Assembly (NCBI GenBank): GCA_003280185.1
Contig: QCFP01000013.1
Location: forward strand, 1-22,054
DNA length: 22,054 nt
Origin: Prochlorococcus sp. AG-363-L02
GTDB taxonomy: Bacteria > Cyanobacteriota > Cyanobacteriia > PCC-6307 > Cyanobiaceae
Reading direction: 5' to 3'
Shown here one piece after another: positions 9,004 to 18,248 of the stretch (its first letter is position 1; the number at the start of each line of letters is the position of its first letter). The notes beneath the pieces were generated by a model, which worked only from the letters and a program-made list of their open reading frames with translations, made no database searches and was not told the origin of the DNA. The position numbers and the translations under genes are program-made.

Positions 9004-9309
9004 AATAAAAGCCTTACATAGCTTAGAGGCACTAGATCATTCGCATTTAATCGACGAATAATCACACTAATCTACTCGAAAGAAGAAACCTAAAGATAGA
9101 AGTGACTTATTCCAAGGTTTAGTCACTAAAAAGTTTTTTTATTTATAAACATTGCATACTAGAAAGGGGAATTACGGTAAAACCAACAATAAGACACATA
9201 AAAAAGTGAATCAGTAAAATCAATTTCAAAAAAACTCAAACCATCTATTGGGTCTTTTAAGCAATCAAAAGATTGATAGTATAAACAGATACATTCCAGA
9301 ATCGACAAA
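9004..9309. other. 306-bp intergenic region between divergent genes
   Basis: This gap separates the minus-strand membrane protein from the plus-strand ThiO-like gene and should contain both promoters. It holds a hairpin plus T-run (9101-9140) and a small perfect repeat CAATC-AAAA-GATTG at 9262-9275 about 35 bp before the thiO start. No credible coding sequence is seen; an open frame on the minus strand reading across 9159-9431 is antisense to the start of the oxidase and has no family features. Confidence 0.6.
9101..9140 (+). terminator. Hairpin followed by T-run, orphan terminator-like element
   Basis: AGTGACT (9101-9107) pairs with AGTCACT (9121-9127) around a 13-nt loop. AAAAAG and then seven T residues follow at 9134-9140. 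No annotated plus-strand gene ends here, so it is either fortuitous or the end of a short transcript starting after 9004. The distance between stem and T-run weakens it as a classical terminator. Confidence 0.3.
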
Positions 9310-10389
9310 CTGAACAAAGAAATTGCTATTATTGGTGGGGGCTCAATTGGCCTAGGTACAGCATGGCATCTGACAAGCCTAGGGCACAATGTGGCAATTA
9401 TTGACGAACATATCTGCAAAAATTGCAACAAGTCAAATAGTCAATCTGGAACAACTGCATCATTAGGTGTTTTGATGGCAAATGTCTTCCAAAGAAGCAC
9501 TGGAAGAGCCTGGAAGCTTAGACAAAGGAGTCAAAATCTTTGGCCAATATGGATAAAAAAGCTGACTACAAAAGAATTCCCAATAAGATTAGAGAATCCA
9601 CTCATTAAGATTGCAACAAACGAAAAAGAAGACCTCACAATAAAAACATTAATCCAAACACGTCAACAACTTGGAATTAGACATCTAAATACAGAAGAAA
9701 AGTATTTTTACGAGCAATTATGGCCACAAAATAAATATAGAGGAATGGTATCTATGAATGATGGGAGGATAGATCCCATAGGCCTACAACAAGCTTTGAA
9801 GTATAATTTAAAAAAAATAAATATAAACATGTTCGCTGCAAAAGTAACCAGCATAAGAAGGCAAGTAACGGGTAAAGTTAATCATTGGTCATTAAAACTA
9901 GACAACATTGGTGAGCTTTCCTTTGAAAAAGTAGTTATCTGTGCCTCGCTAGGAAGCAGTGGGTTGATTATAGATTTAGGCTACAATATTCCACTAGAAC
10001 CAGTCTTAGGACAAGCTGTTGAAATAAAAACTTCTCTTTCAAATGAAACATATTTAAAATTACCACCTGTTCTAAACATTTATGGTATAAACATAATTCC
10101 AACACAAGATAATCAAATTTACATAGGAGCAACTCTGGAAAGAAATACACAACCACTACCTACATATCTTGAGCAAATGATTTCTCTGAATAACCAAGCA
10201 CCACAATGGATACAAACAGAAGAAATCATTCATCAATGGCACGGATTAAGAGCAAAACCAATTAATCGAGCTGCACCAATCCTAGAACAACTAGAACCCG
10301 GTTTAATTTTAGCCACGGCTCATTACAGAAATGGAATTTTATTAACTCCAGCCACTGCAGAGTTTATAGCAAATGAAATCTCTAAATAG
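9310..10389 (+). CDS. thiO: FAD-dependent glycine oxidase, ThiO-like, probable CTG start
   Basis: About 359 residues of the D-amino-acid oxidase (DAO) family. ThiO oxidises glycine to iminoglycine/glyoxylate imine for the thiazole moiety of thiamine. The N-terminal Rossmann fingerprint IAIIGGGSIGLGTAWHL gives the GGGSIG FAD-binding loop at residues 9-14, and an acidic residue pair follows at the end of the second strand (VAIIDEH). The C-terminal ATAHYRNGILLTPATA is the conserved closing motif of ThiO and related oxidases. The first GTG in frame (9391) would cut away the whole GGGSIG loop. Upstream, the open frame extends to a stop at 9277 and offers only ATA 9289, ATC 9301 and CTG 9310; CTG is chosen because it places the first strand right after the start, as in the family. 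No clear Shine-Dalgarno sequence precedes it. A general DAO-family oxidase is the fallback assignment. Confidence 0.8.
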   Translation: MNKEIAIIGGGSIGLGTAWHLTSLGHNVAIIDEHICKNCNKSNSQSGTTASLGVLMANVFQRSTGRAWKLRQRSQNLWPIWIKKLTTKEFPIRLENPLIKIATNEKEDLTIKTLIQTRQQLGIRHLNTEEKYFYEQLWPQNKYRGMVSMNDGRIDPIGLQQALKYNLKKININMFAAKVTSIRRQVTGKVNHWSLKLDNIGELSFEKVVICASLGSSGLIIDLGYNIPLEPVLGQAVEIKTSLSNETYLKLPPVLNIYGINIIPTQDNQIYIGATLERNTQPLPTYLEQMISLNNQAPQWIQTEEIIHQWHGLRAKPINRAAPILEQLEPGLILATAHYRNGILLTPATAEFIANEISK

Positions 10390-10428
10390 CTGTTAACAAT
10401 CTAAATAAGAAACAAGGAAATTAATTCT

Positions 10429-12475
<2,047 letters not shown>

Positions 12476-13393
12476 ATGACAATGATCAACGGAAAAACAG
12501 AGTTTTTAGGGCTTCTTGGAAACCCAGTAAAACATTCCTTGTCACCAGTTATGCACAATGCAGCACTGGCAGAAATGAATATGAACTGGTGCTACATCGC
12601 TATGCCTTGTGAAACTAAAAATTTAAAAACAGTCTTAAAAGGGCTTAGCGCATTGAACTTTCAGGGCCTGAATGTCACGATCCCTCACAAAAACACAATC
12701 ACGAAATTCTGCGATGAACTAACCCCACTGGCTCAAAGACTAGGAGCTATTAATACATTAGTACTAAACAAAAGTCATAAATGGATAGGATCTAATACTG
12801 ATGTAGAAGGATTCTTAGCCCCTCTGAAAAGCAAAAATTACGCATGGGATAATCGAAAAGCGATGGTTTTAGGCTGTGGAGGAAGTGCTAGAGCTGTATT
12901 AACAGGCCTCAAAGAATTAGGCATAGCCGAAATCACTGTCATAGGACGTAATAAGCAACGCCTAAACACCTTCATAAAAGAGATGAATCAAATATTAACT
13001 GACTTTCCAAAAGGATCTAAATCCATTGCTATAAAAGGGATTCTAGAAACCGATTTAGAATTAATCACAAAAATAAAGCAAATAGATTTGTTTGTTAATG
13101 CAACACCAATAGGCATGGAAAATGACACTGAAAAACGAAAGCCAACTCTCAAAATTCCTCTTGGTAAAGAAATATGGAAACACCTAAGCTCTAACTCAAT
13201 TCTTTATGACCTGATTTACAATCCAAGGCCAACTGAATGGCTTAAATGGGGGAAGGAACAAGGTTGCGAATGCATCGATGGGCTTGAAATGTTGGTACAA
13301 CAAGGAGCCGCCTCACTAAAGATTTGGAGTGGCAAAACAGAAATACCAATAGAAGTTATGCGAATAGCAGCGAAAACCGCTCTATTGAACTAG
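12476..13393 (+). CDS. aroE: Shikimate dehydrogenase (NADP+)
   Basis: A 305-residue AroE, slightly longer than the usual 270-290. It reduces 3-dehydroshikimate to shikimate. The shikimate-binding SLSPVMHN is at 21-28, the catalytic lysine is Lys72 in NVTIPHK, and the catalytic aspartate is Asp109 in SNTDVEGF. The NADP-binding loop GCGGSARAV is at 133-141, the NATPIGM motif is near 207-213, and the C-terminal DGLEMLVQQGAASLKIW block is typical. The start ATG at 12476 fits; a second in-frame ATG lies two codons further on. It heads a plus-strand run of aroE, a Tic20-family gene and rpsF. With the DAHP synthase at the left end it is the second shikimate-pathway gene of the window, but they are not linked as an operon. 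Confidence 0.96.
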   Translation: MTMINGKTEFLGLLGNPVKHSLSPVMHNAALAEMNMNWCYIAMPCETKNLKTVLKGLSALNFQGLNVTIPHKNTITKFCDELTPLAQRLGAINTLVLNKSHKWIGSNTDVEGFLAPLKSKNYAWDNRKAMVLGCGGSARAVLTGLKELGIAEITVIGRNKQRLNTFIKEMNQILTDFPKGSKSIAIKGILETDLELITKIKQIDLFVNATPIGMENDTEKRKPTLKIPLGKEIWKHLSSNSILYDLIYNPRPTEWLKWGKEQGCECIDGLEMLVQQGAASLKIWSGKTEIPIEVMRIAAKTALLN

Positions 13394-13417
13394 CGTCATA
13401 ACAACCAATTCAAACTC

Positions 13418-13882
13418 ATGCTCCTACCAATCTGGCAAAGGTTGCTAGGCATATTGCTTTACCTCATTCCCTGGAGCGATGCAATTCCTTTTGGAAGAAA
13501 TTTGTTCGCAGAATTTCCTTTTTTACGCTGGATCAGCTTTCCAGCATTACCAATTGTGATCTTGCAACAAACTATTCCTTTTGGCGGATTCTTGGTCTTT
13601 CTGATTATTTTCCTAGCTGTGATAAGAAATCCAAGAGTGCCGTACTTCCTACGTTTCAATGCCTTACAAGCTCTACTTTTAGATATTGGACTTATTTTGC
13701 TTAGCTATGCATTCCAAATAATCATTAGCCCACTTGGAAATGCCCTAATTATTCGTACATTCTCAAGCACTATTCTTGTAACAATGCTTGCCGTAGTAAT
13801 TTTCTCAATTATTGAATGCCTGAAAGGCAATGAGCCAGACTTACCTGGAATAAGTACCGCTGTACGCATACAAATCAACTAA
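13418..13882 (+). CDS. Tic20-family membrane protein (Ycf60-like)
   Basis: A 154-residue protein with four hydrophobic segments (about residues 3-18, 45-70, 88-108 and 118-140). The block IRNPRVPYFLRFNALQALLLDI in the middle (residues about 69-90) is characteristic of cyanobacterial homologues of the chloroplast inner-envelope translocon component Tic20. In plants Tic20 is part of the protein import channel; in cyanobacteria the role is not established. It starts 24 bp after aroE on the same strand and is followed after 73 bp by rpsF, so it probably shares a transcript with aroE. Confidence 0.85.
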   Translation: MLLPIWQRLLGILLYLIPWSDAIPFGRNLFAEFPFLRWISFPALPIVILQQTIPFGGFLVFLIIFLAVIRNPRVPYFLRFNALQALLLDIGLILLSYAFQIIISPLGNALIIRTFSSTILVTMLAVVIFSIIECLKGNEPDLPGISTAVRIQIN

Positions 13883-13955
13883 AAGTTACCCCGAAGGGAT
13901 ATTCTGGTTATTCCGTCGCTCATCTCATTGAGCCTTCAGTCCTCGTCGGAAAACC
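13883..13955 (+). promoter_or_regulatory. rpsF leader with hairpins
   Basis: The 73-bp leader holds CCC-CGAA-GGG at 13889-13898 and GCTCA-TCTCAT-TGAGC at 13918-13933, flanked by near-complementary CCGTCG (13913-13918) and CGTCGG (13944-13949). S6 genes in many bacteria carry an S6:S18-binding leader that represses translation; this could be such an element, but I cannot confirm the conserved CCG-containing bulge by eye. Confidence 0.3.
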
Positions 13956-14357
13956 ATGACCGAACAGCCTTACTACGAAACAATGTACATACTCCGTCCG
14001 GACATCCCGGAAGAGGAGGTGGAAAGCCATTTGAGCAAATACAGCGAAATACTTGAAAACACTGGCGCGAAAATCCTAGATAATCAGATGCGTGGGAAAA
14101 GAAGACTTGCATACTCAATTAAAAAGCACAAAGAAGGTATTTATGTACAACTGAGTCATAATGGAGATGGGCAACAAATTGCTGTGCTTGAAAAAGCTAT
14201 GAGGTTAAGTGAAGATGTAATTCGCTATCTCACAGTTAAGCAAGAGGGTCCGCTTCCAGCCCCAAGAGTTGTACCAAATAACGAAAATACCGAAAAAGAA
14301 AAAGAAAAAGAAAGCCCTGAAGAAGAAAACAAAGAAAAGGTAGATAATGATAACTAG
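13956..14357 (+). CDS. rpsF: 30S ribosomal protein S6
   Basis: A 133-residue S6 protein of the small ribosomal subunit; it binds 16S rRNA together with S18 in the central domain. The fold starts with [19 protein letters not shown], continues through [24 protein letters not shown] (residues about 43-66), and ends with [15 protein letters not shown] near residue 93. The rest is a highly charged tail of about 35 residues rich in Glu and Lys (KEKEKEKE, then EEENKEK), a low-complexity extension often seen in cyanobacterial S6. The ATG at 13956 is preceded by a weak CGG-type site. It converges on argG with about 30 bp between them. Confidence 0.96.
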   Translation: MTEQPYYETMYILRPDIPEEEVESHLSKYSEILENTGAKILDNQMRGKRRLAYSIKKHKEGIYVQLSHNGDGQQIAVLEKAMRLSEDVIRYLTVKQEGPLPAPRVVPNNENTEKEKEKESPEEENKEKVDNDN

Positions 14358-14387
14358 TTCTTATAGTATTATAAAAAATCTTTAAAA

Positions 14388-15593
14388 TTAATTCCTCCTC
14401 ATTGCAGCCCATAATCTAATAGGAAGACCCCAAATATAAATAAATCCATTAGCTGCTAAATGATCAAATTGATCCTCTTTTCCATATGTAGCCATATTAG
14501 AGTTATAAAGACTACATTGAATTGATTGCCGGCCAATAATTCTCGCATTTCCCTTTTGAAGATGAATTCTCACCACACCATTTACATCTTTTTGAGTACA
14601 ATCTAAAAACGAATCTAAGGCCTGCTTTAGAGGTCCAAACCAAAGTCCTTGATATACCAAATCAGCCCATTGCATTTCTAATTGCCGCTTTAAACGTATT
14701 ACATCAGCAGCAAGGGTTAAACTTTCCAATTCTTGATGAGCTTTGATTAACAAAAGCAATCCTGGAGTCTCATAAATCTCTCTGCTTTTGATCCCTACAA
14801 CGCGATTCTCAATCATATCTATCCGACCAAAACCATGTCTTCCAGCTAAGGCATTTGCCTCTGTCACAAGTTGAACAGGCTCCAAATTAACCCCATTAAG
14901 TGAAACAGGGTTACCGGCTTGAAAAGCGATTTCTATCTCTTCCCCTCTATCAGGAGCCTCATCTATTGATGAAGTAATGGCAAAAACCTCTTCTGGAGCT
15001 GAAATATTGGGATCTTCAAGCACGCCTGCTTCTACACTTCGCCCTAATAAATTCAAATCAATTGAATAAGGAGATTTCTTACTGACAGGGGCTGGAATAC
15101 CAAATCTCTCGCCGTATGAGATGGTTTCCTCTCTACTCATACCCCATTCCCTAGCAGGTGTGAGAACCTGCAAATCCGGATCAAGTGAAGCAAAAGCGAC
15201 ATCAAAACGCACTTGATCATTTCCTTTACCAGTACATCCATGAGCAACGGCATCAGCCTTCAAATCCTTAGCGACCTGAACCATTCGCCGAGCAATCAAA
15301 GGTCTTGCCAAAGCAGTTGAAAGTGGATATCTACCTTCATAAAGAGCATTTGCTCTAATAGCTGGAAAAGCAAATTCTTCAACAAACGGGTTGATTAAAT
15401 TTTCAACAATAGATTCGATTGCCCCAGCTTTAAATGCTTTTTGGCGGATTGGTTCAAGTTCATCGCCCTGACCCAAATCAGCCGCAAACGCAATAACCTC
15501 TTCAACGCCCCATTCCTCTTTGAGATATGGAATGCAAACACTGGTATCAACCCCTCCTGAATAAGCAAGAACTACTCTCTTGGCCCGTCCCAT
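14388..15593 (-). CDS. argG: Argininosuccinate synthase
   Basis: A 401-residue enzyme of normal length that joins citrulline and aspartate with ATP hydrolysis to AMP, the penultimate step of arginine synthesis. The N-terminal PP-loop is [17 protein letters not shown] (residues 8-24). Other family blocks are [30 protein letters not shown] (about 116-130), [20 protein letters not shown], and the C-terminal [20 protein letters not shown] involved in tetramer formation. AGGGGT lies 8-13 bp before the ATG (plus coordinates 15601-15606), a good Shine-Dalgarno match. The gene is alone on its strand here, with a large gene-poor region upstream. Confidence 0.97.
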   Translation of the reverse strand: MGRAKRVVLAYSGGVDTSVCIPYLKEEWGVEEVIAFAADLGQGDELEPIRQKAFKAGAIESIVENLINPFVEEFAFPAIRANALYEGRYPLSTALARPLIARRMVQVAKDLKADAVAHGCTGKGNDQVRFDVAFASLDPDLQVLTPAREWGMSREETISYGERFGIPAPVSKKSPYSIDLNLLGRSVEAGVLEDPNISAPEEVFAITSSIDEAPDRGEEIEIAFQAGNPVSLNGVNLEPVQLVTEANALAGRHGFGRIDMIENRVVGIKSREIYETPGLLLLIKAHQELESLTLAADVIRLKRQLEMQWADLVYQGLWFGPLKQALDSFLDCTQKDVNGVVRIHLQKGNARIIGRQSIQCSLYNSNMATYGKEDQFDHLAANGFIYIWGLPIRLWAAMRRN

Positions 15594-15784
15594 GAATTAC
15601 ACCCCTAAACGCTGTTTAAGTTATTTCATTTTGAAGGACTTGATGCTCTTTCTACAAAAGTCACGAAACCTCATATTCCTCTTAACAATTCTCAAGATGT
15701 TTAAAAGACATGCTGCTACTAAAACAAAACTATCCGGACAATCAAACAGTGGCGAATCTCGTGCACTACCTACTTAGTGACCAA

Positions 15785-15886
15785 ATGAACACATTCTTCA
15801 TGCAATTGAGCACGCCATATCCAATTTGCAGGAAAAAGGGTAAAAAGGCAATGCGTGTAAAAACTGATTGCGCTAAAGGCAAATAG
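15785..15886 (+). CDS. Candidate small protein, 33 residues
   Basis: ATG at 15785 to TAG at 15884-15886. The peptide starts MNTFFMQLSTPYPICRKKGK and is basic in its second half, with two cysteines. I do not recognise it and see no membrane segment or strong ribosome binding site. It would lie in the same orientation as the downstream candidate RNA and terminator. It may be real or chance; conservation in related genomes is the deciding test. Confidence 0.25.
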   Translation: MNTFFMQLSTPYPICRKKGKKAMRVKTDCAKGK

Positions 15887-15963
15887 AAGCGAGTCTTAAG
15901 ACATCGAATACGGAGGCGTCCATGGACGACACGCCACCTGAGCATTTCTAGAAGCAACCTTTT

Positions 15964-16059
15964 CTAGGCCCCTGCTCCAACAGTCTTAACTAAAAAGTGA
16001 GCTATTTCGTCTGGTGCGACAACTGAAGGCAAGTCAAGCCAGTCGACACTCCTCTGCAT
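15964..16059 (-). CDS. Candidate small protein, 31 residues (antisense to the candidate RNA)
   Basis: ATG at 16059 to TAG at 15964. The peptide begins MQRSVDWLDLPSVVAPDEIA and ends HFLVKTVGAGA; it has a balanced, protein-like composition and a possible amphipathic helix. GAGGG lies about 13 bp before the start, a little far for a ribosome binding site. It is not recognised. It competes with the interpretation of this stretch as a plus-strand RNA; both could be true only as antisense partners. Confidence 0.25.
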   Translation of the reverse strand: MQRSVDWLDLPSVVAPDEIAHFLVKTVGAGA

Positions 16060-16147
16060 CGTTTAGGTGCCCTCAAAGGAGATAAGCTTTACACCTAAAA
16101 ACTTGGCCCCAGGCGCCACAATCTGGAAGCTTCAAAGCTAATTTTCT

Positions 16148-16182
16148 AAAAAACCGACTTCTCTAATCAGAGTCGGTTTTTT
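16148..16182. terminator. Strong bidirectional intrinsic terminator
   Basis: AAAAAACCGACT (16148-16159) pairs perfectly with AGTCGGTTTTTT (16171-16182). Read rightwards it ends in six T residues; read leftwards it also ends in a T-run. It begins at the stop codon (16181-16183) of the small membrane-protein gene on the minus strand, and on the plus strand it would end any transcript from 15600-16150. Confidence 0.85.
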
Positions 16183-16375
16183 AATGTGATCGCCAAAAAC
16201 CCGCAAACCAAATCCAAAAGGCCATCAGCAAGGAAGGCAAAAACAATAAAAGAACAATCAACCAAGACCTGATCAAAAAGGGTTCAGGATGCAATTGCCC
16301 CCAGACACGAAGCCCGAGGCTGCAAATAAAAGCAGCACCCCATAAAAAAAATAAGAGTATTAACTTAGTAATCAC
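16181..16375 (-). CDS. Small membrane protein of unknown function
   Basis: 64 residues with two hydrophobic segments, about 3-23 (KLILLFFLWGAAFICSLGL) and 38-60 (WLIVLLLFLPSLLMAFWIWF), and a short tryptophan- and arginine-containing end. The start codon is GTG at 16375. The stop codon is followed directly by a strong terminator, which supports it as a real gene rather than a chance frame. It is divergent from the DUF3134 gene with 60 bp between starts. I do not recognise a family. Confidence 0.55.
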   Translation of the reverse strand: MITKLILLFFLWGAAFICSLGLRVWGQLHPEPFLIRSWLIVLLLFLPSLLMAFWIWFAGFWRSH

Positions 16376-16435
16376 GGAAAAGTACCAAAAGTTGGCCTAT
16401 GGACTATCTTGAATGATTGGTCCACTCTATGGGTA

Positions 16436-16711
16436 ATGAGCACTCTAGACAAAGTTGACTTGAGCTCTTTAGACGATATAAATCCTGCTTTGACACGTTT
16501 CGGACGTACTGAGCCTGCTCCAGTGTTGCCACTTAGAGAAGAGCCAGACTTGCTTTCTTGGCTAGAAGAAACTGGAAGACTGATGACGGACGATGACTCT
16601 GCGTCTCCAGAAGTAAGCACAGTTGAGGAGGAAGAACTTTCTGCTCTCATGGGAGAAAAAGAAGATTACAAATCAGAAGATGAGCAAACAGATGATGAGT
16701 GGGAGGATTAA
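16436..16711 (+). CDS. DUF3134-type cyanobacterial protein
   Basis: 91 residues if started at ATG 16436. The core INPALTRFGRTEPAPVLPLREEPDLLSWLEETGRLM (residues 15-49) follows the pattern NPAL..P...PA.VIPL..EPSLL.WLE.TGRL of the cyanobacteria-specific family I know as DUF3134, whose function is unknown. The rest is very acidic (EEEELS, EDEQTDDEWED), so the protein is probably soluble with a disordered tail. The frame also has an ATG nine codons upstream (16409), but the family begins close to the conserved core and neither start has a convincing ribosome binding site. Confidence 0.75.
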   Translation: MSTLDKVDLSSLDDINPALTRFGRTEPAPVLPLREEPDLLSWLEETGRLMTDDDSASPEVSTVEEEELSALMGEKEDYKSEDEQTDDEWED

Positions 16712-16765
16712 TCACTCTGATCATTTAAAATTATTAGTCTTTATAGACTTTGATATAGAGAAGTA

Positions 16766-17896
16766 ATGCTCTATATATCCTTAATAGTTTCTAAATGCGA
16801 AAAGTTGAAAATCTCTAAATCATTAAATCCGGCAACTATTTCAAGTTTAATTTTAGGTAGTTTAATTTTTACAAGTTGTTTTATATCAGATCAATTAATA
16901 GTGAATAGCTTCTTAAGTGTTCCATTAATGTGCTGCACAATTTTGTCAATTTTATGTACCCATTTGAGTATTCCACAATTAAAAACACTGAAGATAGGAC
17001 AAATAATTCGAGAAGAAGGCCCTCAATCTCATAAAAGAAAAAGCGGAACTCCAACTATGGGAGGAATTGCTGTAATACCAATTAGTCTAATTATAGGCAG
17101 TCTAATCAGTGTCAACGAAGGGATAGGCACAAAACTAATCGCAATTAGCTCAATAACACTAGCCTTCATGTTTATTGGTGGGCTTGATGATTTACAAAGT
17201 CTGTTAGATGCAAGAAGTTTAGGGCTCACTGGAAAGAAAAAAATTTTATTGCAATCAATTGCTTCTAGTATTTTTCTGGTTTATTGCTCATTTCAAAACT
17301 GGATAGACCCAACAATTAATTTTCCATGGCATCAATCAATCTCAATAGGTCTGTTAATTTGGCCTTTATCTCTTTTCGTCTTCCTTGCGGAAAGCAACTC
17401 AACAAATCTAACTGATGGATTAGATGGATTAGCAAGCGGCTGCGGAGCTCTTGTGTTTACAGGAATAGCAATTCAACTAATGCTACGTGGAAATAATGGA
17501 GATCCTGCTCTAGCAGGATTCAGCATTGCAATGGCAGGCGGGTGGCTTGGATTCCTTTCACAAAACCATAACCCTGCAAAACTATTTATGGGTGACACAG
17601 GGTCTCTTGCGATGGGAGCATCCTTGGCAGCAATTGCTTTACTGTCTGATAGCCTTTGGGCACTCCTGATAATGGGTGGTGTATTTTTAGCAGAGGCTTT
17701 ATCGGTAATTATTCAAGTATCAATTTTTAAATTTACAAAGAAAAAATATGGGGTTGGATATCGATTGTTAAAGATGGCGCCTTTACACCATCACTTGGAA
17801 CTCAGTGGTCTTAGCGAGAATTTAATTGTTACAAGTTTTTGGCTAATAACTTGTATTTTAATAGGAATAGTCTTAATTACTACTGTTCCAACCTAA
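16766..17896 (+). CDS. mraY: Phospho-N-acetylmuramoyl-pentapeptide transferase
   Basis: A 376-residue integral membrane enzyme that transfers phospho-MurNAc-pentapeptide to undecaprenyl phosphate, giving lipid I, the first membrane step of peptidoglycan synthesis. Conserved elements are EEGPQSHKRKSGTPTMGG (near residues 83-100), the aspartate pair Asp141-Asp142 in GGLDDLQ, NLTDGLDGLA with Asp217 and Asp220, MGDTGSL with Asp277, and the APLHHHLE histidines 341-343. About ten membrane segments are visible. The N-terminus is some 20 residues longer than in many homologues, so a downstream TTG (16805) is possible, but ATG 16766 is preceded by AGAGAAG. The gene is followed 13 bp later by a small unknown gene on the same strand. 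Confidence 0.95.
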   Translation: MLYISLIVSKCEKLKISKSLNPATISSLILGSLIFTSCFISDQLIVNSFLSVPLMCCTILSILCTHLSIPQLKTLKIGQIIREEGPQSHKRKSGTPTMGGIAVIPISLIIGSLISVNEGIGTKLIAISSITLAFMFIGGLDDLQSLLDARSLGLTGKKKILLQSIASSIFLVYCSFQNWIDPTINFPWHQSISIGLLIWPLSLFVFLAESNSTNLTDGLDGLASGCGALVFTGIAIQLMLRGNNGDPALAGFSIAMAGGWLGFLSQNHNPAKLFMGDTGSLAMGASLAAIALLSDSLWALLIMGGVFLAEALSVIIQVSIFKFTKKKYGVGYRLLKMAPLHHHLELSGLSENLIVTSFWLITCILIGIVLITTVPT

Positions 17897-17909
17897 AGAA
17901 AAGATATTT

Positions 17910-18155
17910 ATGAGCTACTTCACATGGGAAGAAAAGGGGCTTACAGAAGACTGTGAAAGTCTTGAAGCAATGGCATCACGACTTGAAGAGGCTGCTTGCT
18001 TAATGCGACGAATGTCAAAAGAAGGTTTTATTTTAAAAAAAAAATGCAACAAACAACTAATTACTCATAAAGATAAAACTGTTTTTGAAGCATGGGGCTT
18101 TATCACTGAAGAAAAACCTTTTAACCAGCTAAAATTAATACCTGAGGAAGAATAA
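17910..18155 (+). CDS. Small hypothetical protein, 81 residues
   Basis: An 81-residue soluble protein starting MSYFTWEEKGLTEDCESLEA. Residues 15-40 (SLEAMASRLEEAACLMRRMSK) form a likely helix, followed by a basic stretch KKKCNK and a short block FEAWGFITEEKPFNQLKLI at the end. I do not recognise a family; it has the look of a picocyanobacterial conserved hypothetical. It starts 13 bp after mraY, so it is probably in the same transcript, and is 93 bp upstream of purT. Confidence 0.65.
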   Translation: MSYFTWEEKGLTEDCESLEAMASRLEEAACLMRRMSKEGFILKKKCNKQLITHKDKTVFEAWGFITEEKPFNQLKLIPEEE

Positions 18156-18248
18156 CTAAAGCAAAAAAATATTAACAAACAAAAGAATTCTTTAATTTCT
18201 CAAATATTGTTCATAGGCTATAAATCTATAGATAAACGAATCCAAAAC

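Larger units (their letters stand above)
15594..16180. other. Gene-poor region of 587 bp upstream of argG
   Basis: This is the longest stretch without a recognised gene. The left part (15594-15780) should contain the argG promoter and shows nothing else. The right part (15901-16080) has about 91 G+C in 180 bases by hand count, clearly above the surrounding genes, and contains several inverted repeats and two small open frames listed separately. It ends in a strong terminator. No tRNA, rRNA, tmRNA or RNase P signature could be found by eye. Confidence 0.6.
15911..16186 (+). ncRNA. Candidate structured small RNA ending at a terminator
   Basis: The segment combines raised G+C with a series of self-complementary elements: a 12-bp perfect palindrome CGTCCATGGACG (15917-15928) enclosed by GGCG and CGCC; CTAGAA (15948-15953) with TTCTAG (15962-15967); TTTAGGTG (16062-16069) with CACCTAAA (16092-16099), whose loop has a smaller CTC/GAG pairing; AGCTTT (about 16085-16090) with AAAGCT (about 16134-16139); and the terminator stem 16148-16182. 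In an AT-rich genome this is what a stable RNA gene looks like. The transcription start, exact length and identity are unknown; it matches no RNA family I could recognise. Strand is inferred from the terminator at its right end. Confidence 0.35.

Noticed and set aside
9159..9431. 90-codon minus-strand frame across the thiO start.
   Set aside because: It overlaps the FAD-binding segment of the oxidase on the opposite strand and its peptide has no protein-like domain pattern.
15766..15957. 63-codon minus-strand frame upstream of argG.
   Set aside because: Composition is irregular, rich in Arg, Leu and Phe with no motif; it overlaps the candidate RNA and the plus-strand small frame and has no convincing ribosome binding site.
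15594..16180. A tmRNA (including the two-piece form of picocyanobacteria), RNase P RNA or SRP RNA in the gene-poor region.
   Set aside because: No tag-peptide frame, no GGTTTCGACAGG-like tmRNA start, no GGAAAGTCC-type RNase P core and no SRP loop sequence was found on either strand.
16372..16650. 92-codon serine-rich minus-strand frame opposite the DUF3134 gene.
   Set aside because: The serine richness is the antisense reflection of the acidic codons in the DUF3134 protein.
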